From contig CP075492.1 in assembly GCA_021613535.1 (NCBI GenBank), forward strand, positions 12,772,001 through 12,836,000: a stretch of DNA of 64,000 nucleotides, read 5' to 3'. Below the pieces are notes generated by a model, which saw only the letters and a program-made list of their open reading frames with translations, ran no database searches and was not told the origin of the DNA. Made by a program: the position numbers and the translations under genes. The DNA is from Adineta vaga. Taxonomy: Eukaryota > Rotifera. Positions 26,940 through 40,012 of the stretch are shown piece by piece; position 1 is the stretch's first letter, and each line of letters starts with the position of its first letter.

Positions 26940-29900
26940 ATGACATCATCGAGTTATTTACTTGATCGTGAAATTCTTGGTTCATCTCGAACTATCATCG
27001 ATGCTCATTCAAATGTACCATTTGCCCAACATAATACATATCGCAGTTCATATGGAACAACAAGTCCATCTCCGTATACAACAACAAATTATAGTCACCA
27101 TGGATACACAAACGGTTTAAATGATAATTTTGAAACGAAAAAAGTCGTAGTTGATGTAAGTTATTTTCTCTAAGGAAAGATAAGGATGACTTCAAAATCA
27201 TAACTCTTCTAGTTTCAAGATCAAGTACGTTTATTAAAGAAAGATTTAGAAAAGAAAGATGCATTAATACAAGAATTAACATCGATTAAGTAAGTTAAAT
27301 AGATCAATGATTTTATTTAGTGAATTTATTTACTTATATAGAGATCCAAATAAACCTGAAAATTTTGAAATATCAAAATATGAAGCATTGGTTGGACAAG
27401 AACGAACTGCTTTCGAAGGAGTTCGACGTGAACTTGATCAATGTCGAACGAAAGTGGAAGGATTAACTCATGATGTAAAATCATTTGTTTTATATTAAAA
27501 AGAAAACTTCTTTTTTTTTTGTTTCCATGAAATTTTAGTTACGTGAAACAACATTGAAAATATCAGCAAAAGATGAACGTATCAATGAATTAAAACATGA
27601 AATTGAATCGATGAGAAGAGAACATGAATTAGTAAATCAAACCAATAGTCAATTACGATTACGAATACATGAATTAGAATCCAATATGGGTTCCTATGAT
27701 TCTGTTGCGAATAAGTCTTCATTAACGATAACAACATTACAGAGAGATGCTAAAGAAAAACAAGATCAAATATTGGAATTACAAGCACGTGTGAGGTAAG
27801 ATTTAGACGAAGGAAAAAAAACGTTGATTATTTAAAAAATTTTCCATTCTTTATCCAGACTACATATGGAAGAACGTGAAACTAGTGAAAGAAAAACAGA
27901 AACATTTCATAGAAAATTACAAGAATTATTTTCACAAATGAATGTTACATTGACTGGTGATTTTGGACAACCAACTACAACATCATTCGATGGTTTAATG
28001 ACTCGAGTAAGTATACAACTACTTGTACAAAAGTGATTGAAAAAAAACGAGATAATATTACGTATTTTAGATCACCGAAATCAATACGGAAAATATAACA
28101 TTGAAAGGTACGATAGTTAAAATAGAAGAAACATGTCGTTCATTCGACACGGAAGTGAGAGCGAATCGTGCAACTATTCAACAAATGGCAAATCAACTAC
28201 ATGTTTACGAACAAAATGCTGTTAGTCATCATTTACAACTTGATACTGTTAAAGCAGAACGTGATACTGCACTTAGTGAAAAAGAAGCAGTTAAAGTTGA
28301 AATTGAAACATTAAAAACACGTTTAGATTCTGTTCAAAAAGCTTGGCAAAATACTCGTGGTCAACTTGATGATCGTGAAAATAAATATACTTCTCATGAA
28401 TCACATTTGAAACAATTAGAAAATGATTTACTCTACGCAAAATCATGTTTTGATGCCTTTAAACAACAAGTTGGACAATTATTATCCGATAATTATGTTA
28501 AAGTTGAACCAAAAGAAGATGAAATCAAAGAAAAAATTCATTTACTAATGCAATCAAGTAAAGATCGTGGAGTTGTAAGTTTCATTTAAGAACGAAAAAT
28601 AATCGATGAATTTCTATTCAATATAAAAAAATCAAATTTATTCGTAAATATATTCTTGTTTCTATTTAGATTATAACAAATCTTCAAAATCAAAAAGAAC
28701 AATTATCTAAACAAATACAAGAACAAATTGATCTTGCCAAAGATGCGGATAATAAACGACGACAAGCTGAAGCACGTTTATATGATCTCGAACATCGTGT
28801 GAAAAATCTTGATAATGATTATACAACCAATGAAGTTTATCGAGAAAATCTTAAACAAGATAAAGCAAAATTTCTTCATTTTCTTGAACGTTTAGGATCT
28901 ATAATGAAGATTGAAAATGTTTCTAATGAACTTGGTTATGAACTTAATCCTGATGTACTTTTAACACGTGCTGAACAATTAATGAAATTAGAACGTGATT
29001 CCATTGTTGATCAAAAAACATCGATCTATAGTTTACAAAGAAAAATCAAACAATTAAAAGAACAAATGGAAAATAAAGATTTACATTTAGATTTATTACG
29101 TAAAAAGATCATTGCTTTAGAAGAAGGACGTGCAGCAAAAACAGATTTAGAACGTGAAATTGATGATCATGTTATGTTATCAAGAAAGATGAAAGTTAAA
29201 GTAGATCATTTAACACAACAAGTTCAAGATTTAAAACATGAAAATACTCAATTGAAAGCTCAAATAACAGATATTCAAACATTAAAAGTAAATCAACGAA
29301 TCGACGTTTTTGGTATTTCATTTAGTCTCTTTATTGAATTTAGAATCGAAACAATGAACAAGACAAAGAAATTCGACGTCTTTTAGGAGATATTGATAAA
29401 TTGCAAAATACACGTGATAAACAAGCAGTTAAAATTTCAAGTTTACAAGATAAAATACATTCAGTTGATGATGATGCAACAAAAAGCTTAATCTCATCAG
29501 ATAATACTGTACGAACATTATCGAATGAAGTTAGATTTCTTAAAAGTTCACTTGAAGAAATGACTTCACGAGAACATCGAGTAAGTCATTGTTTTGTCTT
29601 CGATTTGTACAATCTTCTCTTATTTATTTAGTTAATTGATTTCCGTGCATTGATTGCTCGTATGCTCGGTCTCGATGCGAAATCTTTATCAATACCTGAT
29701 TATGAAATAACTGCTCGTTTAGAACGTCTTCTCACTGTTGTTCAACCAACAATGGCTATACCTGTTGTACCCTTTAGTTCATCAACGACGACAGCAGTAA
29801 CTTCAACAAATCATATACATCAACAAGAATCTCCTTATAATAATAATCATCATCATCATCACCATCGTCAAAATATTCATTCTGCGCATCCACGACATCG

Positions 29901-29994
29901 TAGTCCTAGTCCGTCTACTTATCGAACAGATGCCAATCATAGAGCACGATCACTTTCTCCATTACATGCTGGAATTGATCCTCGAACATATTAA
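26940..29994 (+). CDS. CCDC170: CCDC170-like coiled-coil protein (microtubule/Golgi associated)
   Basis: Nine exons (26940-27155, 27213-27289, 27342-27474, 27539-27795, 27859-28006, 28071-28574, 28670-29287, 29344-29580, 29632-29994) join to 2553 nt and 850 residues. After a Ser/Tyr-rich N-terminus of about 70 residues, residues 75-730 are almost continuous heptad-like coiled coil, rich in Glu, Lys, Gln and Leu. The strongest family clue is the segment near residue 745, ARMLGLDAKSLSIPDYEI followed by a R-L-E-R-L stretch, which matches the conserved C-terminal block of vertebrate CCDC170. The tail is His- and Ser-rich. Human CCDC170 organises Golgi-associated microtubules and the family is conserved in ciliated animals. 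Another coiled-coil ciliary protein (CCDC or CEP type) remains possible. Confidence 0.72.
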
Positions 29995-30471
29995 TATTTT
30001 AAACATTCATACATACATTGCTTCTGATTCTTACTATTTTTCTTTTCTCATTGGTGTGCATATCTAATAAGGGGAAATCGTATTTTTAAGTTATCTGTTT
30101 GTTTGTCTGTCTCAGAATGACAAAATTGAAGAAATTATTTCATTTGTAATCATTATCCTTTCAAAGTAAAATATAAAACAGTATTGAACTTAATCGAATA
30201 CGTAAAGATCGGCAAAGATTTAGGACGAAAATATTCAGATTATTTTTAAACGTTCTTTTGCATCTCAATGACTTCTATGTTAAAAATGGAACTAAAGATA
30301 CATTTCCACATCAACCAACTGTTGTAAGAAAAAACTTGTTATTCAAAAGTACCGTTTTAGTAATTCACATCTCGTTTGCCTTATAATAATGAATAAAAAA
30401 AACAGGTATCTGAATTGTTTTCTTTTTTATTCTCTAAACATGAAATAACCAATAACATTACCGATTTTTTA
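29995..30471. other. Convergent intergenic region
   Basis: 3'-to-3' spacer between the CCDC170-like gene (plus) and the next minus-strand gene. No coding or repeat signal beyond AT-richness. Confidence 0.55.
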
Positions 30472-31633
30472 TTAATTTAGAAAATCTTTTAATTTCTGTT
30501 CGATCAATCGTTTTTGTTGATTTATTAAATGTGCATGTTTTTGAAGATAAGGACGATCATCACTCGTTTGGGCGATAACTTGTTGAAAATATTGTTTACA
30601 TAATGAATGAGAATGTTTTGTATCGAAATTGATTTTATTCATTGACGAACGTGTTTGAACTAGTTTTATGCAATTTAAAGAATTTTTTGAAAGATTTGTC
30701 GATGATGCACGTTTTTGAATCGATTTACTTTGTTCTATTATTGGTAATGAGGAGTTTTCTTCAGCAATCGATGGTAGATGATGTGCATGATTTGAATAGA
30801 ATAATGGTAATTGACTAATTGAAGGTAATAATGACATTTTAGTTAGATCGTGTTTGTATCGTTTTATATCTTGTTCGTTCGTTTTTAGACGTTGTAATGC
30901 TTTTCTAAATGTATGAAAAAGAAAAGTAACATGAAAATTCTATTCAACTTCGTTCTTCTAATTCAATTGAATGTATGATCAGAGAGAGAAATATTGAAAG
31001 AACACTTGTGGTAATATAGATTCTGATGTAGAAATGTATCACAGGTTTCAATGGTAATCGAACACTTCAACTTGATGTTTTTCGAATAAATTAACATTTG
31101 TACTGTAATGATTAATTCTTTCTGCGCTCCTTAGTAACTCGACTAAAATGAGTAACTATATCAATAGAAATGTTGTCGATGATTTTCTCAGTTGTCAGAA
31201 GTTCATTTTTCGATGATACTTCATTTAGATATGTGACATTGACATCTTAATGATATGGAAATAAATATAATCTTTTTTCATTCTTAATAAATTGTCCTTG
31301 TTCGATAATTGAAGGTGTACATTTATTAACATCTACGCTCTCTATATCATCTCTACAGAAACGATGTCTTTACTCTTTATCAGCTATTCATCGAATATTT
31401 GATATTTTAAAACTTATTTTGTAGCAGAGTACTTACGCATACTGCCATTCTATACCTCCAGGACCAGTAATATCAAGATGACGTCGCCGTTCATAGATCT
31501 GATTAATTCTTCGTCGCTCTAAATCCATGAGAACCATTTGTTGAAGATTGGGATTTGTTTTCAGTATTCGATCTCTAAATTTATCACTATTTTCATCGTG
31601 TTGAGCATATCGAAATATATCATCGGAGAACAT
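30472..31633 (-). CDS. Unrecognised two-exon protein, charged and helical
   Basis: Exons 31633-31437 and 30904-30472 join to 630 nt and 209 residues using a clean GTAAGT donor and a TTTAG acceptor. The intron of about 530 nt is long for this window. The first exon is rich in Arg, Asp and Gln (MFSDDIFRYAQHDENSDKFR, then DLERRRINQIYERRRHLD) and ends in a Gly-Pro-Gly-Gly turn before the junction. The second is Ser-rich, with a basic helical end (LINQQKRLIEQKLKDFLN). In-frame codons continue upstream of the chosen ATG for about 18 residues to a possible acceptor at 31687/31688, so a further 5' exon cannot be excluded. No signal peptide or membrane segment was seen. I do not recognise the family. 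Confidence 0.65.
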
Positions 31634-32160
31634 ATGACGAGCTCGTTTCCTTAACTGAAGATTGTCGCCTTTTGAACTACCGAGCGTCTGTTATTTTCAC
31701 TATTGTTTTTTCTCTTTCTTTTTCTTTTATGCGTAGTTTTCTTTACTTGAATATTTAATATCGAATGAATATAAAAACAAAACATCTCTCTACCGCCACT
31801 CATTCATCTCATAGGAACACACACGAAATAGAACAATTAGATGCATCTATTGCTCCATCAATAGTTGTAGTACATGTTTATAAAATGTAGTGTAATTAAA
31901 ATCTTCCAGTTCTCTGGATTTTGTATATTTCATTTTAACTACCATTAGAAAGAATATTTAGCTTTTCTTTACATGAAATTCCTCTATCTACATACATCTG
32001 ATTGAGAGAACTGTACAAAAACGTATTTCGAACCATATCATCAGCATATTATGATTTTCTTCTTTGTCTTCATCCAATTAAGTGAATATCTAAGATTTGG
32101 ATGAAGTAGATCTAAAGAAAATTTCTAACAAAAAGATACATAGATTCAATTTTATGAAAG

Positions 32161-32510
32161 AAAAATGAAGTCATGGATTAGCGATGGGAGGTTGGTCAAA
32201 ATGAAATTCTGTGATAACCCACCGCTTTCGGACCTCGTTTACTTTCTCTTACACAAGTGCTATTTCTATTCAAATACAATTCATCTTGTGCAATTACTTC
32301 TATATCTTTTCATACAAAACATTACCGTTTTCATGTGTCATGATAATTGCACAACATGAATTTATTTCACTTTAACACACACTTCCATTACAACTGTATA
32401 CGGGAGGTACGAAAGTGATGGTTTATCTATAAATTCTATTACATTGTATCATCAATGGCAAGCAACATCGGCCTAACTCTACCATCACTCACCCACGACC
32501 TCCTTTTTTT
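32161..32510 (+). repeat. Palindromic repeat family A, copy 1
   Basis: About 350 bp, bounded by AAAAATGAAGTCATG on the left and CACGACCTCCTTTTTTT on the right. The two ends are imperfect inverted repeats. Inside lie three nested hairpins. The left stem is GCGATGGG (about 32181) pairing with CCCACCGC (about 32218). The central stem is TTGTGCAATTA (about 32286) pairing with AATTGCACAA (about 32344). The right stem is GTGATGGT (about 32415) pairing with ACCATCAC (about 32481). The loop of the right hairpin (32429-32471) is unrelated to the loops of the other copies. No ORF is credible. Likely a foldback/MITE-like element or a structured RNA. Confidence 0.85.
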
Positions 32511-33044
32511 CGCTTCCATTTTTCTCACATTATTCTCATCTTAAACCAACGTTTTTTTTCCTTCTAAAAACATATACAAAACACCGATAACCTCAACATC
32601 ATGCATCTAAATGAACATCTGTATAGCGTCACATACATATAATACATAACAGAGATTTTCGAATTCTTTTTTACGAAATGCCCACGTAGAAAATTGCGTC
32701 TTTTTCAGTGTCTTCATTGATATACATGTATATGTAAATGTGGAATAGACGAGAATGCATGAGATTTTCAATAGCATAAAACATGAACTGTTAAAGAAGT
32801 TAGTACATGTATTTGTTGTGCATCGTTTCTATCTTATTGCTTATCTTCTATACAATAGACTAATCAGCCACAATATTCTATCAATCTTAAACGTGTTCAG
32901 AAGATATCTAATAGGTTCTGGTATTTTGGGTGATTGGTAAACAGTACAAGAAAAGATATTCATAAATTATCAGTGGAAGAGACGTAGTGTAAAATGCTGG
33001 TAACCGACTACTGTTACAATCGAACTTCATTTGCATTCTTTGAC

Positions 33045-33298
33045 ATAGGTGTCATTTCCGTTGGAACAGAAATATGTTTGTGTAATTACCTTCATATGAT
33101 TCGATACTAAACATCGTATTGATGCATATTGATATTGCATAATATCAATTCAGTTTCACTTCAATAGCCTCCTCTCTCCGAACTGTATACGGAGATACGA
33201 CAATGGTGATATGTCTATGATAATGTGATTCATATACCGGCGCCAATGAACTGCACTACCCTGGGCACACCATCACTTATCGTGTTTCCTTTTTTTTT
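33045..33298 (+). repeat. Palindromic repeat family B, copy 1
   Basis: About 253 bp, beginning near ATAGGTGTCATTTCCG and ending in CGTGTTTCC plus a run of T. It is repeated in inverted orientation at 40013-40265 with roughly 90 percent identity by eye. It contains a perfect central hairpin (ATTGATATT/AATATCAAT type, about 33127-33150). It shares with family A the block CTGTATACGG-AG followed by TACGA, an A/T-rich AGTTTCACTT segment, and the CACCATCAC/T-run end. A and B are therefore related families. Confidence 0.8.
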
Positions 33299-33704
33299 GC
33301 ATACTGGTATCATAATCAGAAGGAGACCAAGTGAATGATGACCTGTAGTTCGAAAACTGAATTTTATATGTTTAGTTTCAAGAAATTTTCTTACTTATAC
33401 AAATGATGGAAATGTGTTCTTTCTTTTCTGATATGATTGTTACTTATACTTATTGATAGAAGAAAATTCAAATGAGAGATACAAAAGAATAAATTTAACA
33501 TTACCGTCGACAATTCATTTGGTATATTCGATTATGTATATGTCGAAATATGCCAGTTAATAAAGTTTAGAAAAACATCTTTTGTATTAAAAGTAATAAA
33601 ATGAATGTTCTGATCATATGACACTGATCTCGATTTTGTTCAAAATCAACAAAGCTTAGCTAAGCATCTATTTACAGTATCTGATAATCATGCTTGTTTG
33701 AAAC

Positions 33705-34045
33705 AAAAATGAAGTCATAGATTAGCGATGGGAGGTTGTTCACTGAAATATGATAACCCACCGCTTTCGGACCTCGTTTACTTTCTCTTGCACAAGTGCT
33801 ATTTCTATTGAAATACAATTCATCTTGTGCAATTACTTCTATATCTTTTCATACAAAACATTACCGTCTTCATGTGTCATGATAATTGCACAACATGAAT
33901 TTATTTCACTTTAACACACACTTCCATTACAACTGTATACGGGAGGTACGAAAGTGATGGTTTATCTGAAAATTTCATGTAGTTTTGTGGGAGTGGACCA
34001 CGTAAACCTAACTCTACCATCACTCACCCACGACCTCCTTTTTTT
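33705..34045 (+). repeat. Palindromic repeat family A, copy 2
   Basis: About 341 bp in the same orientation as copy 1, with only about four substitutions outside the loops. The right-hand loop (33968-34006) cannot be aligned with that of copy 1 or copy 3. The left-hand loop (after GGGAGGTTG, about 33739-33752) also differs. The flanks are unrelated to those of copy 1, so this is a dispersed element rather than a tandem duplication. Confidence 0.85.
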
Positions 34046-34572
34046 ATTTCTAGTTTTCAATCTCTATGATACCATTGAAATTAGAATCTGACAAGTATAT
34101 TTACAAGATTCGATTAGATTTCAACAACCTCAGGATATATTTAGTACTAGGAAACTTGTTTTGGAAATAAAACATATGTTCACAATATAATATTAATTTT
34201 TTTCAATGCCAACAAGAATCTAATGTTGCTTATGTATATATGGGTTGTAAATGTATTTTGATTATGTGGATGCATATAATTAATTTTGCCTGCATGTTCA
34301 TATCAACAAATATGAATTACTCAATTCAATCTGTCGGAAATATCGAAAAATAAACATAACATTTGCTTTCTTTTATATATGTTCGAAATATCATATTAAT
34401 TGTAAGTGACTACAGCTTTTCAATGCAATTAATATATGACAACGAGATAAACGAAAATTATTAATAGGAAAATGCATGCTAAAACGTTTTACTGTGCACC
34501 TTTGAAGTAATTGCACAACATCAACAATATGTCAGCACAAATAGGATTTCTATCGTAGTATAAAATGGAGAT

Positions 34573-34609
34573 GTGAAGACATGGTTCCTCCATGTCTCCA
34601 CGTCTTCAC
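34573..34609. repeat. Small hairpin followed by T-run
   Basis: AGACATGG (34577-34584) and CCATGTCT (34590-34597) form a perfect 8-bp stem with a 5-nt loop. It is extended by GTGAAG/CTTCAC across a small bulge and followed by CTTTTTTT. The ends recall those of family A (GAAG-CATG on the left, CCACG-TC-C-T7 on the right), so it may be a reduced member. That link is tentative. Confidence 0.45.
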
Positions 34610-36251
34610 TCTTTTTTTCGTGGAGTTGTTATATCGTTTAAAATCTTGCTCTCGATTCTAGGTTTTGAAGAAAATCTGTACTACTCAATACTATTATTAT
34701 TGGAGATGATAATTATTTTGTATTATAGAATAGAGAGAATTTTTGATAATTGAAACTCAATTGTATATGAAAACGGATTCATTAGGAAATAAAAGAAAGA
34801 ATTGCATATCGTCTCATCATTTACTTAACAATCATGTGCATGCATGATTAAATCATATGATAGGCGAGAAAGTATAGATAATAGTGCATTCATCATTGAA
34901 AAATCTTAAATTTCAAGATCTTGAGAATGTTCTTACATTTGTAGTCATATCTATGTCAAGAAATTTATGCTTTTAGTTATCTCGCTGATGCTAAACAAAG
35001 CAATATTTCATTCTCATGTGACAAGAACTCAAATATATGACGTCATGTGATTGTCAGATTGATAATACAAAATACTTAAGACAATATTTGCATGAAGGTT
35101 TTTTTCATTTGTACAAATATGTTCATCGATGTAATCAAAAGGAAAAAAAAACATTTTTATCTCACATACAAGTTAATTTTAGAAATGCACTGTATTATAA
35201 ATAAACTAATTAGGTTTTAATTTCTATTTTTAACATTCAATGAAAAGCCTAGCAAACGGATATATACAAATGTTTTGATGACGTAAATGAAAAATACGCA
35301 TGTAAGTAAGGATTTACTTGCATACGATATCCAATCTTTTCTGAAGAACGTCACTCGTCAAAAATAGAAAAGGTTATCGTTCTCAATTAATCAACATCAA
35401 ATGAAGAAGAATACAAGATTATGTGTCATCAAGAACACATCGGTTTGCTTCTTTTCTATTCATGTCTTTCAAGTGTTTTACGAACATTCTTGAAATTCTC
35501 TTGCCTGGTTTTTCTTCTTCTTCTTCTTCTTCTCTTAGTAAATACTAACAATTCGATCGATTATTTATTGATCAAACCTCTCCATTTATATGTTATATGT
35601 GTCTTTAAAAGAAACGGAACACATACATAATGACAAAAACATATTGACTTAAGCAGAAAAAAAAGGTTTTTATGAGAACTTTTCTTTCTACTCTAATGAT
35701 CATAAAAGAAGAAGAAAAACATCAACGCGAACAAAATGCAAGTGATAATATTATTTTATCTTACAGATAGACGACTTGGAAATAGATTCGGGAATCAAAT
35801 GACATTATCTCTTTATTTAAGTACGAACATGTGAGTAGTACGTCATCGACTACACAACGTCAGCGCATCTTTCAAGGTAGGTCTGTATTTTCGTTCTTTG
35901 TCATTTTTTCTTCTCCTTTCCTCAATGATGTTTCTTTTTTATTTTTCTTCTGGTAATTGGTTCTGTTTTCCCCTCTTGGTTTTTTTTTCATTACGATCAT
36001 ATGCATGTATGCAGTAACAACAACAAATACTCATCATCCGTTTATCGAACACGCTAAAGAGACGACAGAAAGACGCATATATATCTGATTACTATCATCA
36101 CTATACATATATATAAAAATCATTGTTTTGTTGTCTATTTATATCATCTGTTTTTTGTCATTTATTCATTCATTAAAGAACAGAAGTTATTTTTATGTTT
36201 GTTACATATGCACATAACTTGATTCATTTAGATTGTATGAAAATAAAGTAA

Positions 36252-36913
36252 ATGTTTTCTACTATGAACGATTTTTATACGATTGAAACTCCGCCATCAT
36301 CATCATCGACAAGTAAAGATTCATTAGATGAATTTTTCTCTTTATATCAAACAAAAAAACCTTTCAAATTAGTTTCAACAAATCATGAACAATCAAATTC
36401 GTTAACAATTCCAATTGATCAAGTAAGTAATTTTAAATTCGAACATTTATTTGTCGACCTGTTTTCTGATGTTCTATGAAAATAGAATAATAATCTTATT
36501 TGATAAGACAATGACGCACATCGGTGTAGTTTTCTTTGATTAGCATAAAAGAGAAGAAAACAGCATACATGGAAGGTCAAAGACGGTAACAGATGCTGTC
36601 GGATTTATGACATATATCTTTACAAGATTCGCATCTTAATAAGTAGTAGAACAAAAAATATCAAAAAGGTTTCATGCAAACCATGATCCTTTTTTTATCA
36701 ACGAAAATTTTCTTCTTGATTAAACGTCGATGAGTTGAAAGAAATACAAAGACGACATTTCTATTCATTATAATAAACCATAATTATTGCATTAAACGCT
36801 TTTCCTTACGCATAATCCGATTACACAATATATTATTCAGATGAGTAAACTGTCATTCAACTCACCTTCAGCATAAATATAGGACGTACGAAGTAAATAA
36901 TGTAAATATATAT

Positions 36914-36948
<35 letters not shown>

Positions 36949-38482
36949 GTGACGGTGAAAACTTTTCTATATGCTTATTTTGATAGACATTGTCTACAAT
37001 AACGTATGCAAAACGAATAGAGAAAGAAATTAATTTCTAATAAATATTCATTAGCATCCTACAACGTACTAGATATTCGCCTTGCACAAACCAGTCAAAA
37101 ATAAGAATTCATTTAAATATCGGTATAAATATGCAAGGAATTTCTTTTGTTGAGATAAAATACTTCATTTTTTTCTCGGTTTATTTTTAGTGTATATCAT
37201 ATTTCATTTGTTAACATATGAGTACATATACAAACAGACAGCAGATGGTTTTTCTCGTTCTTAAAATAACTAAAATTTACTTATGTATAATTCTAATGAA
37301 TTCTTCGAATTATGTTTCCACTTTCTATGAAACAGTTACTTTTCAATGAAGATAATAATATATTACCTATTTGAAATATTTCCAGAGAATTATATTAATG
37401 ACGTTGTCTAGTCTTCCATATGAAAATATCTTAAGAATAATGTCAGTTAGCCTTACAGTACTCTATATATGTCCTCAAAATATAGTGTAATTTAAAAAAA
37501 GCGACTTTATATAATTAAAAATCTTCGATATTTGCAGTTCTGTCCTTCTGCTATTCATGAAGATATGGACACATCACTGCGTCATAGTTTGGGTAATACA
37601 AAATTAAAAACTCGTCAAGATGTCCGTCGTTTTCGTAAGTTTTTAAAGCGTAATTATAATTTAACATCAGCTTCACTGATTGATATCGATCCGGATACAA
37701 TGCGAAAATATTTAATTGATTATTTAACATCCATTCGAACACGCAAAGGTTTAAAATATGATCCTGAAACATTACGTTCATATTATTTAAGTATTCAAAG
37801 ATATTTAAAAGATTGTAATTATCCATATTGTCTACGTAATTCTCCACAATTTATACAATGTCGTGATTTAATTATTCAAATGCGAAAAGAAAAAAATCAA
37901 ACGAAATCCAATGATCGTTCATCTTATCAAAGAAATGAAATGATTAGAACATGTTTAACATCAAATGAATCATTACAACAACAACAACAACAGCAACAGC
38001 AAGAACAAATAATCCAAAATCCAATACCGTTCGTATTATCAGATTTTCTTCTTCAAAACTTGTTTTTTCTCTCTTTAATATTTAGTTCATCGTCAAATAC
38101 ATGTTTTGATCATCTTCCAATATCATCACTTCCTCTACGTAAACGTCAAAAAATGAAATATTTTCTTGAATCAAATTCATCTTGTGATTTAATTATCTAT
38201 ACAAATATACCTCGAACACCATCACCACCATTACCGACTCTTTCATTTGATGCATATGCAATTTTAATACAATTTATTTCATCTAGTCAAAAATCCATTT
38301 CTTCTTTTGAAAAATTACTCGATCATGCACAGACATGTGGTTTAAAACAACGATTAATGTTAACAACATTATGTCATCAATGGACAGGAGATATTCGAAT
38401 AATTCATGCTAATCTTCCACCAGAGATTAATTCATTTTTACCACATATACTTTTAATTAATACACTTTCAAAAAGAAGTTAA
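36252..38482 (+). CDS. Protein with Crypton-type recombinase N-terminal (SAM-like/DUF3504-type) domain
   Basis: Two exons (36252-36422 and 37538-38482) join to 1116 nt and 371 residues. The intron of about 1.1 kb is the longest inferred here and holds a (TA)n microsatellite. Residues about 80-170 match the N-terminal DNA-binding domain of Crypton-derived tyrosine recombinases found in QRICH1, ZMYM2/3/4 and KIAA1958: LKTRQDVRRFRKFLKR, then KYLIDYLTSIRTRKGLKYDP, then ETLRSYYLSIQRYLKDCNYP. A Gln tract follows (about residue 215). The remaining C-terminal part is Ser-rich and has no R-HxxR-Y catalytic set, so recombinase activity is unlikely. In other animals such domesticated domains serve in transcription regulators. 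It lies between inverted copies of repeat families A and B. The function is unknown. Confidence 0.72.
36905..36948. repeat. (TA)n microsatellite
   Basis: A run of TA dinucleotides with one GA interruption, inside the long intron of the Crypton-domain gene. Confidence 0.9.
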
Positions 38483-40012
38483 TGTCTGGTGCTATCTCAT
38501 TAGAAATCTTTTCTTGTTTTTATTTGTAAGTTTCATGTGTGTTTATGTGTATATATGTATAAATACATAAGACTTTAGAAGTCATTTGTTTGGTTTTGTG
38601 ATCTGTGTGATATAATTCCTAAAAGTCGATCTTTCCTCAGTCTGTCATTTCATGACAAGAACACTTTATCATTTGTTTTACTTCTTCTTCTTGTTCCTTT
38701 TCTCTTCATAATGTTATATGTATCGAGTTATTTTAATGACGTGTATATTCGTGTGTATGTGTATGTATAATTTGATTTACTTTGAATATTTTATCTTGTC
38801 TTTTGTAACATGATGGAAAATGCTTTTGATTTATAGAAGATTTTTTATGAGAATCTTATAATGCAGTTTAAATACTGACAAGGAAACAATTTATTATCGC
38901 TCTTGAGAGATTCTTTAGATATGTTTTTATTCATGGAACTAGAATTAATATCTATATAGTTCTTTTATCTAAAATAGAAAGTTTCATCAATTTCACCTTC
39001 TAACTATTTTTTCTACTTACTGACTTTCTATTATTTTTCATTACTCACGATAAAACATTTGTTTTATACATATTGTCAGATGACTTTCGTGTTATTCTTA
39101 ATCACGTAAATGCTTATCTCTACGTCAGATTGTATGAAGTGTCATATAAGTTTAAATGTCTATTTAAGTAACACATCGTTTATGAACTTGATATAATTGA
39201 TCTTCTAAAGATGAACTATCTTATCGTCCAATTCGAGATCATTTGCACTTGTAGAACTATTCCATCGCATGCTTTAGTATACAATATACGTCGAAAGATG
39301 TATAATTTTCGGAGAGAAGTCTTCTATATAGATAGACACTGTAATCTAATTAACTACCGTCTAAAGAAAAATAGACTGAAATTATAATTAATTTAAGCAT
39401 TAAAATGTCGACAAAATCATTTCAACTATCAGTTGTATTGGAAATTACACAAAATATTATCATCTTTCATTAACGTTCGAAGATTATTGTAGCATATCCA
39501 GCTATTACACGAATATTGAGTTGTACCATTTTTTCTCGCGCACCGTCAAGATTGCTCTATCAGTATAGTCCAAGCGTCTGAAAGTAGTGCACTATCATGT
39601 GATATTTATGAAAAGAAGAATAGAAACTTTCCACCATTTATTCATAACTTCATTCTTTGTTTTGGCTAACAATAATCTATAAAAGAAACGTCAGGTGACT
39701 TTATTCAGACTGAGCTTTTGTCCATCATTCGTTATATTTGATCTAAAATACTTGCTAACATCCTTTCTCTCGATACATGGAATAAGATACTTTCACGATG
39801 ATATTCTAGTAAGTATCTATAATTTCAACAAGGATGCAACAGTTCTAAGTGTTCCGAAAGTGTGAGTGAAGTATAAGTCAACCGGTAACATCAATTCCAA
39901 CAAAACTCACTTTCACGGATACTTTTAAATAAAATTCAAGTGAAATTTCATTTATATATTCAATTGTCCGATTTTAAAAAAATAAGCCTCTTTCTAATTC
40001 AGAAAACACAGG

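Larger units (their letters stand above)
31688..36251. other. Repeat-bearing intergenic region
   Basis: A 4.5-kb non-coding stretch holding three palindromic repeat copies (A1, B1 and A2, listed separately) and a small hairpin near 34,573-34,609. The rest is AT-rich with (TTC)n at about 35516-35535. No protein-like ORF was found. The small open frames inside the repeats have no splice or start support. Confidence 0.6.

Noticed and set aside
32181-32194. TAGCGATGGGAGG in family A resembles a polymerase III A box, suggesting a tRNA-derived SINE
   Set aside because: The match to the A-box consensus is partial and no convincing B box lies at a suitable distance in family A. The dominant feature is the palindrome.
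32755-32940. Short plus-strand ORF between repeats A1 and B1
   Set aside because: AT-rich chance frame. The corresponding spacer between A3 and B2 does not preserve it.
32161-34045. Hammerhead ribozyme within the repeats (GAAAG and TGATGG fragments)
   Set aside because: The conserved CTGATGA and GAAA cores are not arranged around a three-stem junction as required.
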